From Saccharicrinis sp. (lineage in GTDB: Bacteria; Bacteroidota; Bacteroidia; Bacteroidales; Marinilabiliaceae): 38,271 bases of DNA. A program made the translations under genes and the position numbers. Shown here in pieces: positions 17,642 to 27,407 of the stretch. Numbering within the stretch: the stretch's first letter is position 1; each line of letters starts with the position of its first letter. The notes under the pieces were generated by a model. That model had not been told where the DNA came from. It searched no databases and saw nothing but the letters and a program-made list of their open reading frames with translations. The DNA lies in contig JAGXIP010000168.1 of assembly GCA_024635585.1 (NCBI GenBank), positions 1 through 38,271 of the forward strand, read 5' to 3'.

Positions 17642-19501
17642 ATGAAAACAACAATCTTATTTTTATTACTTACTTTTTGCACCGTCCTTTCTGCCAAAAA
17701 GTACTATGTATCTACCACCGGCAGCGACGGCAATCCCGGGACAATTGATCGCCCTTGGGCTACTTGGGATAAAGCTTTTAGCTCCAAGCTAATACTACCG
17801 GGCGATACCGTATATTTTCGAGGTGGGGTATATTACTTGGAGCCATCTGAGGCCTTTGGACCCAAAACAGAAAGGTCCGGTATTAAAGGAAGCCCTATAT
17901 ATTATCTGAATTATCCTGGCGAAAAACCAATACTTGATGGAGATAGGGTTACAACGGACGTTTCGGCATATACCTCCAAGCAACGTAGAGGTGTACAGAT
18001 ATTTCGTCAAAGCTATTTGTATTTTAAAGGGTTGACCGTTCGTAACATCAAACAAATAGATGGAGAGACAGATACACCGGTTGGCTGGTACATAGGACTA
18101 TCCTCAAATATTACCTTTGATAATTGTGTTGCTCAGAACATTTGGGGCATAGGATTTAAAAATGAAAACTCTGATCGAAGCACATTTCTAAATTGTGATG
18201 CCTACGATTGTGTAGATTGGATAACAAGTGTTCCTGTTGAGAATCCTGCTCCCGGGAATGATGGCTCTGGGTATAACGATCATAATAGGGTAGACACTAA
18301 ATTTGAAACATACTATATCAACTGTAGAGCTTGGAGATGTGGAGATCAGGGTTTTTCTACTGGATCTATTGGGCTTTCTCATTATGATGGCTGTTGGTCG
18401 TGGGACAATGGCAAACTTGAAGGGGGTGGACATGGATTTAAGATGGGGTGGATAGTAACTATTGATGAAACAATAACAAACAGGGTATACAAAAATTGTA
18501 TAGCAATTAACAATAGGCAAAGAGGTTTCGACACAAATGATCAAACGTATCAATCAGGTAGTTATCTTTTAATAAATAATATTTCTTACGCCAACAAACA
18601 GCAAGGTTTTATTATTTTTAACACCATTAGTCCGGAACGTCTTGAATTACGGCGCGAATACTACAATAACATAGCCTATGATAATGTGCTGGCAGATGTT
18701 TTACCGGTTCAGGATGCGGTATACACTCATTCCAACAACAGTTGGGATAGCGGCATAACACTTTCTGACGATGATTTTATTTCACTTGATTCAACAGGTA
18801 TTAGCGCCCCCAGAAAGCCTGACGGTTCGCTGCCCGACATTGATTTTTTGAAGCTTGCTCCAGGCAGTCGTGCCATTGATGCAGGCGTAAACGTGGGGCT
18901 GCCGTTCACAGGAAAAGCACCAGATCTTGGTTGGCATGAGTTCAAATCACAGACAATTGTAGAACCTATAAAAATAGCTACCTATACATTGGAAGATGCC
19001 ACAAACAAGGTAAGCATAGCATTTTATGCTCCACGGACGACCACAATAAACATCAAAGTGCTCAATAATGCTGGTTCTCAAGTAATTTCTAAAGATCATT
19101 ACTCGATTATTGGGGACAACAACAAGGTTGAGGTGGATTTGACCGGATTGCCCCCAGGGGCTTATACGATTCGTTTGATCGATGGATCGACATCCGACAC
19201 TTGCACAGTTACAACATTGGACAAGGCAGCAATTGATACATTTGAAATTGTCAAAAGTTTCCCCAATCCAACGACAGATCTTTTCGCCGTCCAGTTTTAT
19301 AGTCCTTCAGCATCAAACATCTCCTTAAATGTAGCTGACGAAACCGGGCAAATTGTTCTTACGAACAACATTCCCGGAAAAAAAGGAATGAACAAAATAG
19401 TGTTAGATATGTCAACATTGGAAGTGGGAATTTACCGTGTAAAAGTGAAAAATGGAACTTCTGAGAAAAATGCAACGGTATCTAAGCTTAGTACACTGTA
19501 A
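17642..19501 (+). CDS. Secreted PL9-like right-handed beta-helix protein, T9SS cargo
   Basis: The 619-residue protein has a signal peptide (residues 1-18, cleavage after VLSA), then a start typical of PL9-type beta-helix lyases (KKYYVSTTGSDGNPGT...PGDTVYFRGGVYY), and helix repeats. The segment GGGHGFKMGW contains Lys267, matching the GNGFKLGG motif of PL9 enzymes whose Lys is thought to be the catalytic base. A hinge domain of about 100 residues follows, then a T9SS sorting domain from FPNPTTDLF (about 540) to the end. A lyase acting on a uronic-acid polymer is inferred; the substrate is unknown. The next gene is a paralogue. Confidence 0.8.
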   Translation: MKTTILFLLLTFCTVLSAKKYYVSTTGSDGNPGTIDRPWATWDKAFSSKLILPGDTVYFRGGVYYLEPSEAFGPKTERSGIKGSPIYYLNYPGEKPILDGDRVTTDVSAYTSKQRRGVQIFRQSYLYFKGLTVRNIKQIDGETDTPVGWYIGLSSNITFDNCVAQNIWGIGFKNENSDRSTFLNCDAYDCVDWITSVPVENPAPGNDGSGYNDHNRVDTKFETYYINCRAWRCGDQGFSTGSIGLSHYDGCWSWDNGKLEGGGHGFKMGWIVTIDETITNRVYKNCIAINNRQRGFDTNDQTYQSGSYLLINNISYANKQQGFIIFNTISPERLELRREYYNNIAYDNVLADVLPVQDAVYTHSNNSWDSGITLSDDDFISLDSTGISAPRKPDGSLPDIDFLKLAPGSRAIDAGVNVGLPFTGKAPDLGWHEFKSQTIVEPIKIATYTLEDATNKVSIAFYAPRTTTINIKVLNNAGSQVISKDHYSIIGDNNKVEVDLTGLPPGAYTIRLIDGSTSDTCTVTTLDKAAIDTFEIVKSFPNPTTDLFAVQFYSPSASNISLNVADETGQIVLTNNIPGKKGMNKIVLDMSTLEVGIYRVKVKNGTSEKNATVSKLSTL

Positions 19502-20001
19502 GCACTTTTAGTAGTCAGGTAATTATAATCTGCAGCCAAATAGAGCTTAGCGTTTAAATTAATTGCATATAAACAATTCTCAGGCGATCGATTTATTTGA
19601 TCGCCTGATTCTTTTCAACATTATGGGCTTGTTTTTCCACAGGAAGAGTTTGCATTTTTGAATTGAGTTAGCTTTATCGAAACGGCCAGTTCGCCTGAGG
19701 CACTCTCCACATTATAATTTCCATAAAGGATTCTACGCATTTGCCCACCAATTGCTATCCAGATCCATCTTAGACAGATTGGATTGCGCTATAGAAACTT
19801 CGAAATCTCCAATCGTAACATAAGCTGTCCATTCTACAAAAGAAAATACCACCTTAACATTTGTCCTTATTGTTTGAAAATTACAACCTTAGGTGGTCTA
19901 TCTTTATCATGTTGCTTTCTCACCTATTATTTTGTCAACTTATCCTATATTTGTATAGTTTCTTCAATTTAATATTATAATTGCATACACAACACAACAA
20001 G
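19502..20001. other. Intergenic region between the two PL9-like genes
   Basis: A terminator lies at 19580-19616 and an ACACA-rich leader at about 19985-20001. Between them the minus strand holds an open stretch at about 19625-19795, readable as ...RRILYGNYNVESASGEL..., with no start or recognisable family. I treat it as a possible coding remnant only. Confidence 0.5.
19580..19616 (+). terminator. Rho-independent terminator after the first PL9-like gene
   Basis: TCAGGCGATC pairs with GATCGCCTGA (10 bp, perfect) around a 9-base loop, followed by TTCTTTTC. The T-run is imperfect but the stem is strong. Confidence 0.7.
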
Positions 20002-21846
20002 ATGAAAGCAACATTTTTATTATTTTTACTTACTTTTTGCACCATTCTTTCTGCCAAAAAGTACTATGTATCGCCCTCGGGTAGCGATAAAAATCAGGGA
20101 ACGCTTAATAAGCCATGGGCTACATGGGGAAAAGCATTTAACACGGCTACAAGGCCAGGCGACACTACTTATTTTAGGGGGGGAGTATATTATTCTTTAT
20201 CCAGACAGGGTGAAACAGACGGCATTAAAGGAACTGCTCAAAAACCAGTCTGTTTTTTTAATTATCCCGGAGAAAAACCAATCCTTGATTGTGGTAAAAA
20301 AACCACGCCATCCGAAGGTGTAGTGTTCTACCACGCCAATCATGTGAAATTAAGGGGTTTAACGGTTAGGAACAATCATCAAATAGAATATGATAATCAA
20401 AGTGCCCACGGTTTTTATTTTTATTTATCAGGACACGTAACCATTGATGAATGTGTGGTTCACGATATCGGATTCAGGGGCTTTTATTTTTTTGGAGTAG
20501 ACACACTATTTGTTAATAATTGCGATGCATACAATATTGTGGATAGTCTTTCTTCGGCTCCAGGTAATGCCGGAGATGGGTTTATAATGAGTGGAAGAGA
20601 CGAAAGTGACACCAGTGATTATGCCGTATTTAAAGGATGTAGAGCATGGCATGTATCCGATGATGGTTGGGATATCCATAGCAATGGTTATATTGAATTA
20701 AATAATTGCTGGGCTTTCGATTGTGGAGGGTACAAAGATTTTGCCTGGGGTAATGGTATAAAATTAAACTTGTCTGTAATTAAACCCAGGACTATGCTAT
20801 CGAGAAAAGTGGTTAATTGCCTTTTGGCGTACAATAGAGGCAGCGGTTTAACCACGAATGAAGGAAAGGATACATACCCACTTCCCACCGAAGTATATAA
20901 TAATACATCGGCTTTTAATGGCCTCTACGACCATGCAGGGCATGGCTTTACCATAACCAGCGCGGGAGGTAACAATGCCGCAAGACTTCGCAGGGTATTT
21001 GTGAATAACATTGCATACGGCAACAAAAATAGGGATATCAACAAAGTTTCGAAGGCCGCTCACTACACCCACTCACACAACAGTTGGGATATACCTGTTA
21101 GTCTTACCAACGAAGATTTTGTTAGTTTGGACTCCACAGGCTTTAGTGCACCGAGAAAACGCGATGGTTCTTTACCTGATTTTGATTTTATGAAACTCAA
21201 AAGTGGCAGCAAATTGATTGACGCTGGAACAGATGTTGGATTATCCTATGAAGGGAAAAAGCCCGATCTTGGATATAAAGAATATGTAAAGAATAACCAA
21301 ACTGTGGAATCTTTACAAATAACTAATTATTCGCTGCAAGAAGCCACAAACACTGTATCCATTGCTTTTTATTCTCCACAGGCCGCTACTATTAAAGTCA
21401 AAGTACTCAACAATTTTGAAAAGCAAGTAATTTCCACCAACCATAACTCCACTGTGGGGAACAATAATAAGATTGACGTAGATTTGAGCGGATTGCTGCA
21501 AGGTACTTATACTATTCATTTGAGCGATGAATCGACAGCTGACAGCTTTAAAATAACAAAAGAGGACAAGGCTGAAGCAGATCAAATGGAAATTATCAAA
21601 AGCTTCCCTAATCCCACTGCAGATCTTTTTGCGATCCAGTTTTACAATGATTCAGAAAACGTGGTTTCGGTAAATGTATATGATAAAACAGGAGAAATCG
21701 TGATTACGAAAAATATGAATGCAAAAAAAGGCACGAATAAGATAGTATTGGATTGCTCCACATTGAAAGTCGGCATTTATAATATTGTATTGGACAACGG
21801 AATTTCAAAGCAAAGCACTACGGTATCAAAGATAAATCTTCTGTAG
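20002..21846 (+). CDS. Second secreted PL9-like beta-helix protein, T9SS cargo
   Basis: The 614-residue protein is a paralogue of the preceding gene: the same signal peptide style (MKATFLLFLLTFCTILSA), the same YYVSPSGSDKNQGT opening, the beta-helix (conserved Lys254 in GNGIKL), and a T9SS domain (FPNPTADLFAIQFY to the end). I set the start at ATG 20002, aligning with its paralogue; an upstream in-frame codon at 19981 lies inside the CA-rich leader. The helix core diverges strongly between the two while ends are similar, which fits a change of substrate after duplication. A glycosyltransferase follows 25 bases downstream and is probably co-transcribed. Confidence 0.8.
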   Translation: MKATFLLFLLTFCTILSAKKYYVSPSGSDKNQGTLNKPWATWGKAFNTATRPGDTTYFRGGVYYSLSRQGETDGIKGTAQKPVCFFNYPGEKPILDCGKKTTPSEGVVFYHANHVKLRGLTVRNNHQIEYDNQSAHGFYFYLSGHVTIDECVVHDIGFRGFYFFGVDTLFVNNCDAYNIVDSLSSAPGNAGDGFIMSGRDESDTSDYAVFKGCRAWHVSDDGWDIHSNGYIELNNCWAFDCGGYKDFAWGNGIKLNLSVIKPRTMLSRKVVNCLLAYNRGSGLTTNEGKDTYPLPTEVYNNTSAFNGLYDHAGHGFTITSAGGNNAARLRRVFVNNIAYGNKNRDINKVSKAAHYTHSHNSWDIPVSLTNEDFVSLDSTGFSAPRKRDGSLPDFDFMKLKSGSKLIDAGTDVGLSYEGKKPDLGYKEYVKNNQTVESLQITNYSLQEATNTVSIAFYSPQAATIKVKVLNNFEKQVISTNHNSTVGNNNKIDVDLSGLLQGTYTIHLSDESTADSFKITKEDKAEADQMEIIKSFPNPTADLFAIQFYNDSENVVSVNVYDKTGEIVITKNMNAKKGTNKIVLDCSTLKVGIYNIVLDNGISKQSTTVSKINLL

Positions 21847-21871
21847 TACTTTAAAAACAAACTACATACCC

Positions 21872-22999
21872 ATGAAAATCCTAATATTATTCCAGTACGA
21901 CAACCACAACAAACTAATAGACAACCTAGGCAGTGAGTTGGTGAAAAAAGGGCTATCGGTAGCATCCTTTAATGTAGTTAGCTTTAGGCATGTTTGTTAC
22001 AGCAATTTACAAAAGCCCTGGTGGGTGCATATTATGCAGCCTTTGCTTATGGTTCCAAAACTAAGGGGAATACTTGCCCTGATGGTTAAAAGGGTAGCTA
22101 TTATAAATATATGCAAATCATACGACTATATAGATATTCACGTTTTAGACAACATTTATGATGACATCATTCCCTTATTAATAAAGCAAAATAAAAAAGT
22201 TAAATTCACCATTTGGGGATCTGATTTTTTTAAAGCTACCCCGGAAAGAAAAGAAGAACAAAGAATACTTTATAAAATGGCAGATACCGTGCAGGTAGTA
22301 ACGGAACAAATGCGCAAAATTGTTACTGATTATTTTCCGGAGATAAAAGAGAAAACCAAGGTAGCAGACTTTGGAAACTCAAATTTAGCAAACATAAAAA
22401 AACAGCTGTCTAAAAAAGAGTCGAACTCATTTAGGGAAGCTTTCAACATACCTCACGATAAAATAATTATTGCTTTGGGCACTAATGCCAGCGATAGGCA
22501 GCGCCATACACTCCTATTGGATAACTTTAGTAAACTTAACACAGCGCTTAAGGATAAAATATTCTTGATGATTCCTATGAATTACGGTGGCAATACCGGG
22601 TATATCAATTCGGTGCGAGAAAAAGCGGATTCCACTAGTATTCCTTTTGTTATCATCACGGAGTTTATGCCTAAGGACGAGTTTGCAAAAATGGTGGTTG
22701 CCTGCGATATTGTTATCACCATTCAAGTTACCGATTCGCTTTCGGCAGCTCTTCAAGAATTTCTTTATGCGGGTTCCATATTAATAGCAGGAGATTGGCT
22801 TCCCTATGAAATTTACAGGGATAACGGAATTTACTATCGCACAGTTTCTTTAGAATCATTAATGCAAACAACAGAAGATACCATCCTTAATTTTGAAAGT
22901 ATAAAATTAAAATGCGAGCATAACCAAGAAAACATTTTTAAATTAACGGATTGGAGCCATGCCATTGACAAATGGGTAAATATTTATCGCTCGAAATAA
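21872..22999 (+). CDS. GT-B glycosyltransferase (WecF/GT56-like)
   Basis: The 375-residue cytoplasmic protein has a GT-B layout with an N-terminal Rossmann start (MKILILFQYDN) and a nucleotide-sugar half. MNYGGNTGYINSVREKAD (about 232-249) and the later VTDSLSAALQEFLYAGSILI resemble WecF, which transfers Fuc4NAc to lipid II in enterobacterial common antigen. This would fit a locus making 4-amino-4,6-dideoxy sugars, but the resemblance is at motif level only. It starts 25 bases after the second PL9-like gene, so synthesis and extracellular modification genes share a transcript. Confidence 0.75.
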   Translation: MKILILFQYDNHNKLIDNLGSELVKKGLSVASFNVVSFRHVCYSNLQKPWWVHIMQPLLMVPKLRGILALMVKRVAIINICKSYDYIDIHVLDNIYDDIIPLLIKQNKKVKFTIWGSDFFKATPERKEEQRILYKMADTVQVVTEQMRKIVTDYFPEIKEKTKVADFGNSNLANIKKQLSKKESNSFREAFNIPHDKIIIALGTNASDRQRHTLLLDNFSKLNTALKDKIFLMIPMNYGGNTGYINSVREKADSTSIPFVIITEFMPKDEFAKMVVACDIVITIQVTDSLSAALQEFLYAGSILIAGDWLPYEIYRDNGIYYRTVSLESLMQTTEDTILNFESIKLKCEHNQENIFKLTDWSHAIDKWVNIYRSK

Positions 23000-23417
23000 A
23001 TATATCATCGACTAAAAACAGGATTGAAGCATTCAAAGGCATACGTTTTACCGCATATTCTATATATAAGACTGTAGCACTTACTCAATAACAACAATCT
23101 CTAGCTGTCCCCTAAAAAGCAATAGATTGGTTAAGAAAATTCGGCAATTAAGGTATGTTCTGCGAAAGATCAAAAAAAATAATACAAGAATTATACAACC
23201 CTGCTTAAATCCGATTAACGCTAATAAATAAATTTAATAGTGGGTTGTGCAATGCACAATACAGGAAAAATCCTCCACAGTTCTACAGAGTAGGCTCTGC
23301 GGCAACACAGCGCAAGCATGTTAGATATCGATTAATTAAACCTCCGCCCTCTCCTCCATCTGAAGGGATTCTTACCATCCTTACTTGAAACAAGAAAGTA
23401 ATAAACCACTCACCATC

Positions 23418-23500
23418 ATAGCTTTACGCGAGCACATAGCGCCTATGCTGAAGCTACGGCGTAAGCATTTAGTTACGCTGTGGAGGCGCTAAGAGTGGAG
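23418..23500 (-). repeat. GC-rich palindromic repeat, copy A
   Basis: Inverted arms AGCGCCT (23438-23444) and AGGCGCT (23484-23490) surround a GC-rich core, unlike the AT-rich flanks. Read on the minus strand it shares TAGCGCCTCC(A)CAG(C)GTA and TGCTCGCG(T)AAAGCTAT with copy B at 27408-27460, with about 25 bases more in the middle. Confidence 0.6.
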
Positions 23501-23952
23501 CAATAGGTTAAGGCTGCCAGATTAGGGCTTCGCATGCCCAAAGCCTAAAGCGACCGAAGGGTAATCACAATGGAGTATTATTCAAGTTGAGCGTTTTTTT
23601 TGAAGCACTATTTACTGTATCCCTTTCATTATCTATCCTTCTGTTTTTAACCACATTATACAATAGAAAAATATAATAATTTAAAATAACTGATAATATT
23701 TATATATAGGTCATTTTTTATAAAACCCTTTGGGTTAATTATTTTCTATTGTAAAGCGCTATAAACTAATTGAATACTAAGCTAAAAAGACATAAAAAAT
23801 ACTATTACACAATGCAGGTAAAAAGGGTGCGTGGCATAGATTTTGACTTATCTTGAATTCAGCATTGAGATTCAATGATCAGTTCTGACGAGTTATCAAA
23901 TTAAAACGTCGAATGCAGAAAATAAGTATTTACTTTCTATTTACAATCTAAC

Positions 23953-23960
23953 TAATTTTG
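23953..23960 (+). promoter_or_regulatory. -7 promoter element before tandem gene 1
   Basis: TAATTTTG matches TAnnTTTG exactly, about 50 bases upstream of ATG 24012. No -33 TTG is seen at the standard distance (TTTAC is). Confidence 0.45.
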
Positions 23961-24011
23961 ATAAATCCATATAAGACAAACTAAAGTTTAACTAAAAATT
24001 AATATTTTTAT

Positions 24012-25271
24012 ATGAAACATTTCGTACTAAGTCTTTCCCTTTTTTTTGTGTCACTTGCTTGTTTCTCACAAGAGGTTTTAGTTTTAGATGCACTTGAAAC
24101 CGATTATTTAAATGTCCCCAGGAAAGAGCCCGTGCAATTAACTATTAAACGTTCTTTTTTTAGATTTGACGATAGTAGATTTTTTATTTTGGAGGCAGGC
24201 GATAATACAGACGACAATACAACAAAAAACAATCTGGATGGCGCCATGATTATCGGCAATAAATTTGTTTGGACTGCTGATAATGATGATCAGGCAAGCA
24301 CCCAGCACAGCCTTATGCTCGGTAATAATATTAACTACACCATCCGCCACAATTATTTTGATAGGCTAAGATATACGTCTGTTTTTAAAAACCCCGGTGA
24401 GGAAGCTATGGAATGGACAGATGGAGCACACGCTTACAATATACATAAAAATACCAGGGCTCTTATCATTAAGGGCATGTCGGGCGTTAGGATATATAAC
24501 AATACTTTTTATGCCAAAGATCTGAGTCCACTTTATCACATTAGTATCGAAGAAAACACGGGTAGCGAACCGGCTGTTCCTGCCACTAAAATAAAGATAA
24601 AGAACAATATTTTTTATCAGGATGCCAGTATCCCCGCGTTCAGGATTCGACAAAAATCTGGGCTTGAAGGGCTTGAATGCGACTATAATATCTATTATTG
24701 TGAAAACCGCGAGGATAAGCAACCTTACTTTGAAATAGAGGGTGAAAATATTAGCTGGGACGAATGGAGAGCCTTGGGTTTCGATAAGCACTCTATTATA
24801 ATGGATCCTATATTTACGGACACGGAAAGCTTTGTACCAGTGGAAAGACTTAATTTTGGCGTGGATTTAGGTAGTGACCACGCTACGGGCTTAGCTACAA
24901 CCACCACATGGGAGCTGGGTAAATATCCGGATACTGCGGAACAAAATGGAGAGTGGCAGGTAGGTGCTGTTTTATACGGTGTAAATACATTAATTTCAAA
25001 CCATGAGAGCACTAATCCCTCAGAACAATCAAACCTCGTGATCACTTACCCTAACCCAAGTACAGGAGTTTTTACCGTAGAGTTATCAAAAGCTTTGGCA
25101 GACATAACTAATCCGATTACTATCACATCATTGGACGGGAAAATTGTATACAATGAAATAATACCGAAGGGTGAATATTCCATAAAAATTGATTTATCAA
25201 ATGTATCACCGGGCTTTTATATTTTATCCAGTGAAAATTCTAATTTCTCGAAAAAAATAAGAATTAAATAA
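24012..25271 (+). CDS. Tandem beta-helix family, copy 1 (secreted, T9SS)
   Basis: The 419-residue protein has a signal peptide (1-19, ...ACFS|Q), a right-handed beta-helix, and a T9SS sorting domain (YPNPSTGVF, from about 346 to 419). Family landmarks are MEWTDGAHAYNI (133-144), KGMSGVRIYNNTFYAK (154-169), LECDYNIYY (221-229), and a block EWRALGFDKHSIIMDP (251-266). I know no named family with this set. The fold and export suggest an extracellular polysaccharide-active or matrix protein, possibly a lyase, epimerase or binding protein. It shares the DLSPLYHISIEENTG variant with copy 4. Confidence 0.8.
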   Translation: MKHFVLSLSLFFVSLACFSQEVLVLDALETDYLNVPRKEPVQLTIKRSFFRFDDSRFFILEAGDNTDDNTTKNNLDGAMIIGNKFVWTADNDDQASTQHSLMLGNNINYTIRHNYFDRLRYTSVFKNPGEEAMEWTDGAHAYNIHKNTRALIIKGMSGVRIYNNTFYAKDLSPLYHISIEENTGSEPAVPATKIKIKNNIFYQDASIPAFRIRQKSGLEGLECDYNIYYCENREDKQPYFEIEGENISWDEWRALGFDKHSIIMDPIFTDTESFVPVERLNFGVDLGSDHATGLATTTTWELGKYPDTAEQNGEWQVGAVLYGVNTLISNHESTNPSEQSNLVITYPNPSTGVFTVELSKALADITNPITITSLDGKIVYNEIIPKGEYSIKIDLSNVSPGFYILSSENSNFSKKIRIK

Positions 25272-25953
25272 TTTAATTTATGATTGCCATACATAGTCTT
25301 TACTAAGCATACTTTTAACTATCAGCTGAGAAACTATTTTTTCACTATAAAAATAGGAAGAACTGGCGTACAGTAGTCTTAATTAGTTACGAACAAAAAT
25401 AACATTTTATATTACACCCAAAAATGAGCCATAAAAATACGGTATTTTAAAGAGGAAAAACAGAAATAAGCTTTGATTTTTCGGCTGAGGAAATAAGTAG
25501 TGAGTACTAATCCAAAACATGGCACAAGCCCCAACGTTGCTACGCTAAAATAGAAAGCACGGGCAAGGGACTGAACGTCCGGCATGTTATAAGCAATATG
25601 AACGAGTCGGATGCCCGTTCGATATACTTCAATTTTTATGTGAAACGCTTATTCGGCAATGTGTGAATGATATAACTAATAAACAGAATTGTGTAACACT
25701 TTCTTGGATTCATAGCCTAACCTTTGTAACGTGGAATAATATCCAACACTGTATTGCCAGTTACAACAATTAAAACTTAAAGTCATGAATAAACGGAATA
25801 AGTCTATCCTGGGTTTGAATCAACATGGCCAACCAATTATTCTCTTTGAAAATACAATCCTCAATCTTTCTTATTTTATAAAAATCTAACATAACTATTC
25901 ATTACAAATCCCATATACTTTAAATCGAAGATTAATTATTAATTATAACTAAC
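25272..25953. other. Intergenic region between tandem copies 1 and 2
   Basis: This 682-base gap carries a decayed IS1380-like transposase piece at 25451-25666. The rest is AT-rich with no gene and no clear terminator after copy 1. Confidence 0.6.
25451..25666 (+). pseudogene. Decayed IS1380-like transposase fragment
   Basis: The frame reads EISFDFSAEEISSEY*SKTWHK, continuing PQRCYAKIESTGKGLNVRHV and ISNMNESDARSIYFNFYVKR, and stops at TGA 25664. The run WHKPQRCYAKIE, GLNVRHVISNM and IYFNFYVKR matches the conserved central part of IS1380 transposases (AKxEhxxxGxNxRFxxTN, Y..YVxRG). One internal stop and loss of both ends make it a relic. The family was recognised by motif recall. Confidence 0.7.
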
Positions 25954-27264
25954 ATGAAATATTTCGTACTAAGTCTTTCCCTTTTTTTTGTGTCGCTTAC
26001 TAGTTTTTCGCAAGTGAATTTAGTTATTGATGCACTGAAAACCGATTATCATAACGTACCAAGGGAAGTACCCACTAATCTAATAATCACGCGTTCTCTT
26101 TTTAATCCCGCCCTCACCGATGGATACACTGTGCAGGCAGGCGACAATACGGACGCGATAACACAACACAATCTGGACGGAGCCCAAATTATCGGCAATA
26201 AATTAATTTGCACCACCTCTAATATCGTTGATGGAACATCTCGGCATGGTCTAATGCTTGGCAATAACATAAACTACCACGTTTACCATAACTACTTTGA
26301 CCGTCTCGGATATAGTGCCACCTATAAAAACGGGGGGGAAGTACCCATGGAATGGACCGATGGGGCGCATGCTTACAATATACAGCGTAACTGCAGGGCG
26401 CTACTTATTAAGGGTATGTCAGGCGTAAGAGTATATAACAATACGTTCTATGCCAAAGAATACGGAGCACTTTACCATATTCGTATCGAACAAAACACGA
26501 AAACTGTTATCGATGTTCCTGCGACAAACACCAAAATAAAGAATAACATATTTTACCAAGAAAAGAGTATTCCTGCCATTCAAATTGAACAAGCATCATG
26601 CCTTGAAGGTCTGGAGTGCGACTACAATGTTTATTACTGCACCAACCGACCAGATAGAAAACCCTACTTTGACGTGGGTAGTATTGATGATGAAGGTAAC
26701 GTAATTTTAGATGATCAAGGTGAAGTTGTTTACACCCGATATACTTGGGATCAATGGAGAGCTTTAGGATATGACACGCACTCGGTAATAATGGATCCAA
26801 AGTTTATAGACACGGAAAACTTTGTGCCAGTGGAAAGACTTAATTTTGGCGTGGATTTAGGTACTGCCCACGCTACGGGCTTAGCTACAACCGCCAAGTG
26901 GGAGCTGGGTAAATATCCATATACTGCGGAACAAAATGGTGAGTGGCAGGTAGGTGCTGTTTTGTATGGTGTAACTACCTCAATAAAAAACCCTGATACA
27001 AGTGCAAATTCCTCGGATAAATCAGAACTTATAATCATATACCCTAACCCAAATAACGGAGTTTTTACGGTAGAACTGCCTATAGATTTGGCAGAAGTAG
27101 CTAATCATATCCATGTTGTATCCATAACAGGAAAAATTATTTACAACGGAACTATACCAATGGGTGAATATTCTATGAAAATAGATTTATCAAATGTACC
27201 ACCGGGTATTTATATACTTTCTGCTGTAAATTCTAACCTCGTGAAAAAAATAAGAATCCAATAA
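25954..27264 (+). CDS. Tandem beta-helix family, copy 2 (secreted, T9SS)
   Basis: The 436-residue paralogue has signal peptide MKYFVLSLSLFFVSLTSFSQ, the MEWTDGAHAYNI motif, YNNTFYAKE, LECDYNVYY, WDQWRALGYDTHSVIMDP and a T9SS domain (YPNPNNGVF...). It is longer than its relatives by an insert of about 15 residues (DDEGNVILDDQGEVVYTR) before the WDQWRAL block. It shares the ALYHIRIEQN variant with copy 3. The last 200 bases are almost identical to copy 3, including a 72-base exact stretch at 27127-27198. Confidence 0.8.
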   Translation: MKYFVLSLSLFFVSLTSFSQVNLVIDALKTDYHNVPREVPTNLIITRSLFNPALTDGYTVQAGDNTDAITQHNLDGAQIIGNKLICTTSNIVDGTSRHGLMLGNNINYHVYHNYFDRLGYSATYKNGGEVPMEWTDGAHAYNIQRNCRALLIKGMSGVRVYNNTFYAKEYGALYHIRIEQNTKTVIDVPATNTKIKNNIFYQEKSIPAIQIEQASCLEGLECDYNVYYCTNRPDRKPYFDVGSIDDEGNVILDDQGEVVYTRYTWDQWRALGYDTHSVIMDPKFIDTENFVPVERLNFGVDLGTAHATGLATTAKWELGKYPYTAEQNGEWQVGAVLYGVTTSIKNPDTSANSSDKSELIIIYPNPNNGVFTVELPIDLAEVANHIHVVSITGKIIYNGTIPMGEYSMKIDLSNVPPGIYILSAVNSNLVKKIRIQ

Positions 27265-27291
27265 TTCCTTCTGCAACAGTGCTTTTAAGCA

Positions 27292-27340
27292 CCTTTACCT
27301 TAATGTTGTGCCAAAAAATGGCGGAATATTAGGGTAAAGG
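27292..27340 (+). terminator. Hairpin after tandem copy 2
   Basis: CCTTTACCTTAAT (27292-27304) pairs with ATTAGGGTAAAGG (27328-27340), with one mismatch and a 23-base loop. It starts about 28 bases after the stop of copy 2. No T-run follows, so termination is uncertain; a small GTGCTT/TAAGCAC stem-loop lies directly before it. Confidence 0.35.
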
Positions 27341-27407
27341 CAGGTATCTAATATGGGTAGAACCAATAAGCCGAACAAATATCATCACGATCCGTGTGCC
27401 GCTTCTC

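Larger units (their letters stand above)
23000..24011. other. Intergenic region with a GC-rich palindromic repeat
   Basis: This 1-kb gap has no intact gene. It contains a GC-rich palindromic element at 23418-23500 and the promoter of the first tandem beta-helix gene near 23953. A short open stretch near 23120-23240 (frame SNRLVKKIRQLRYVLRK...) is not recognisable. Confidence 0.5.

Noticed and set aside
19625-19860. Minus-strand open stretch (…RRILYGNYNVESASGEL…) between the PL9-like genes
   Set aside because: About 45 codons with a stop just upstream and no known family; chance cannot be excluded in AT-rich DNA.
23418-23560. Repetitive GC-rich sequence as a CRISPR array
   Set aside because: There are no regularly spaced direct repeats or spacers; the structure is palindromic.
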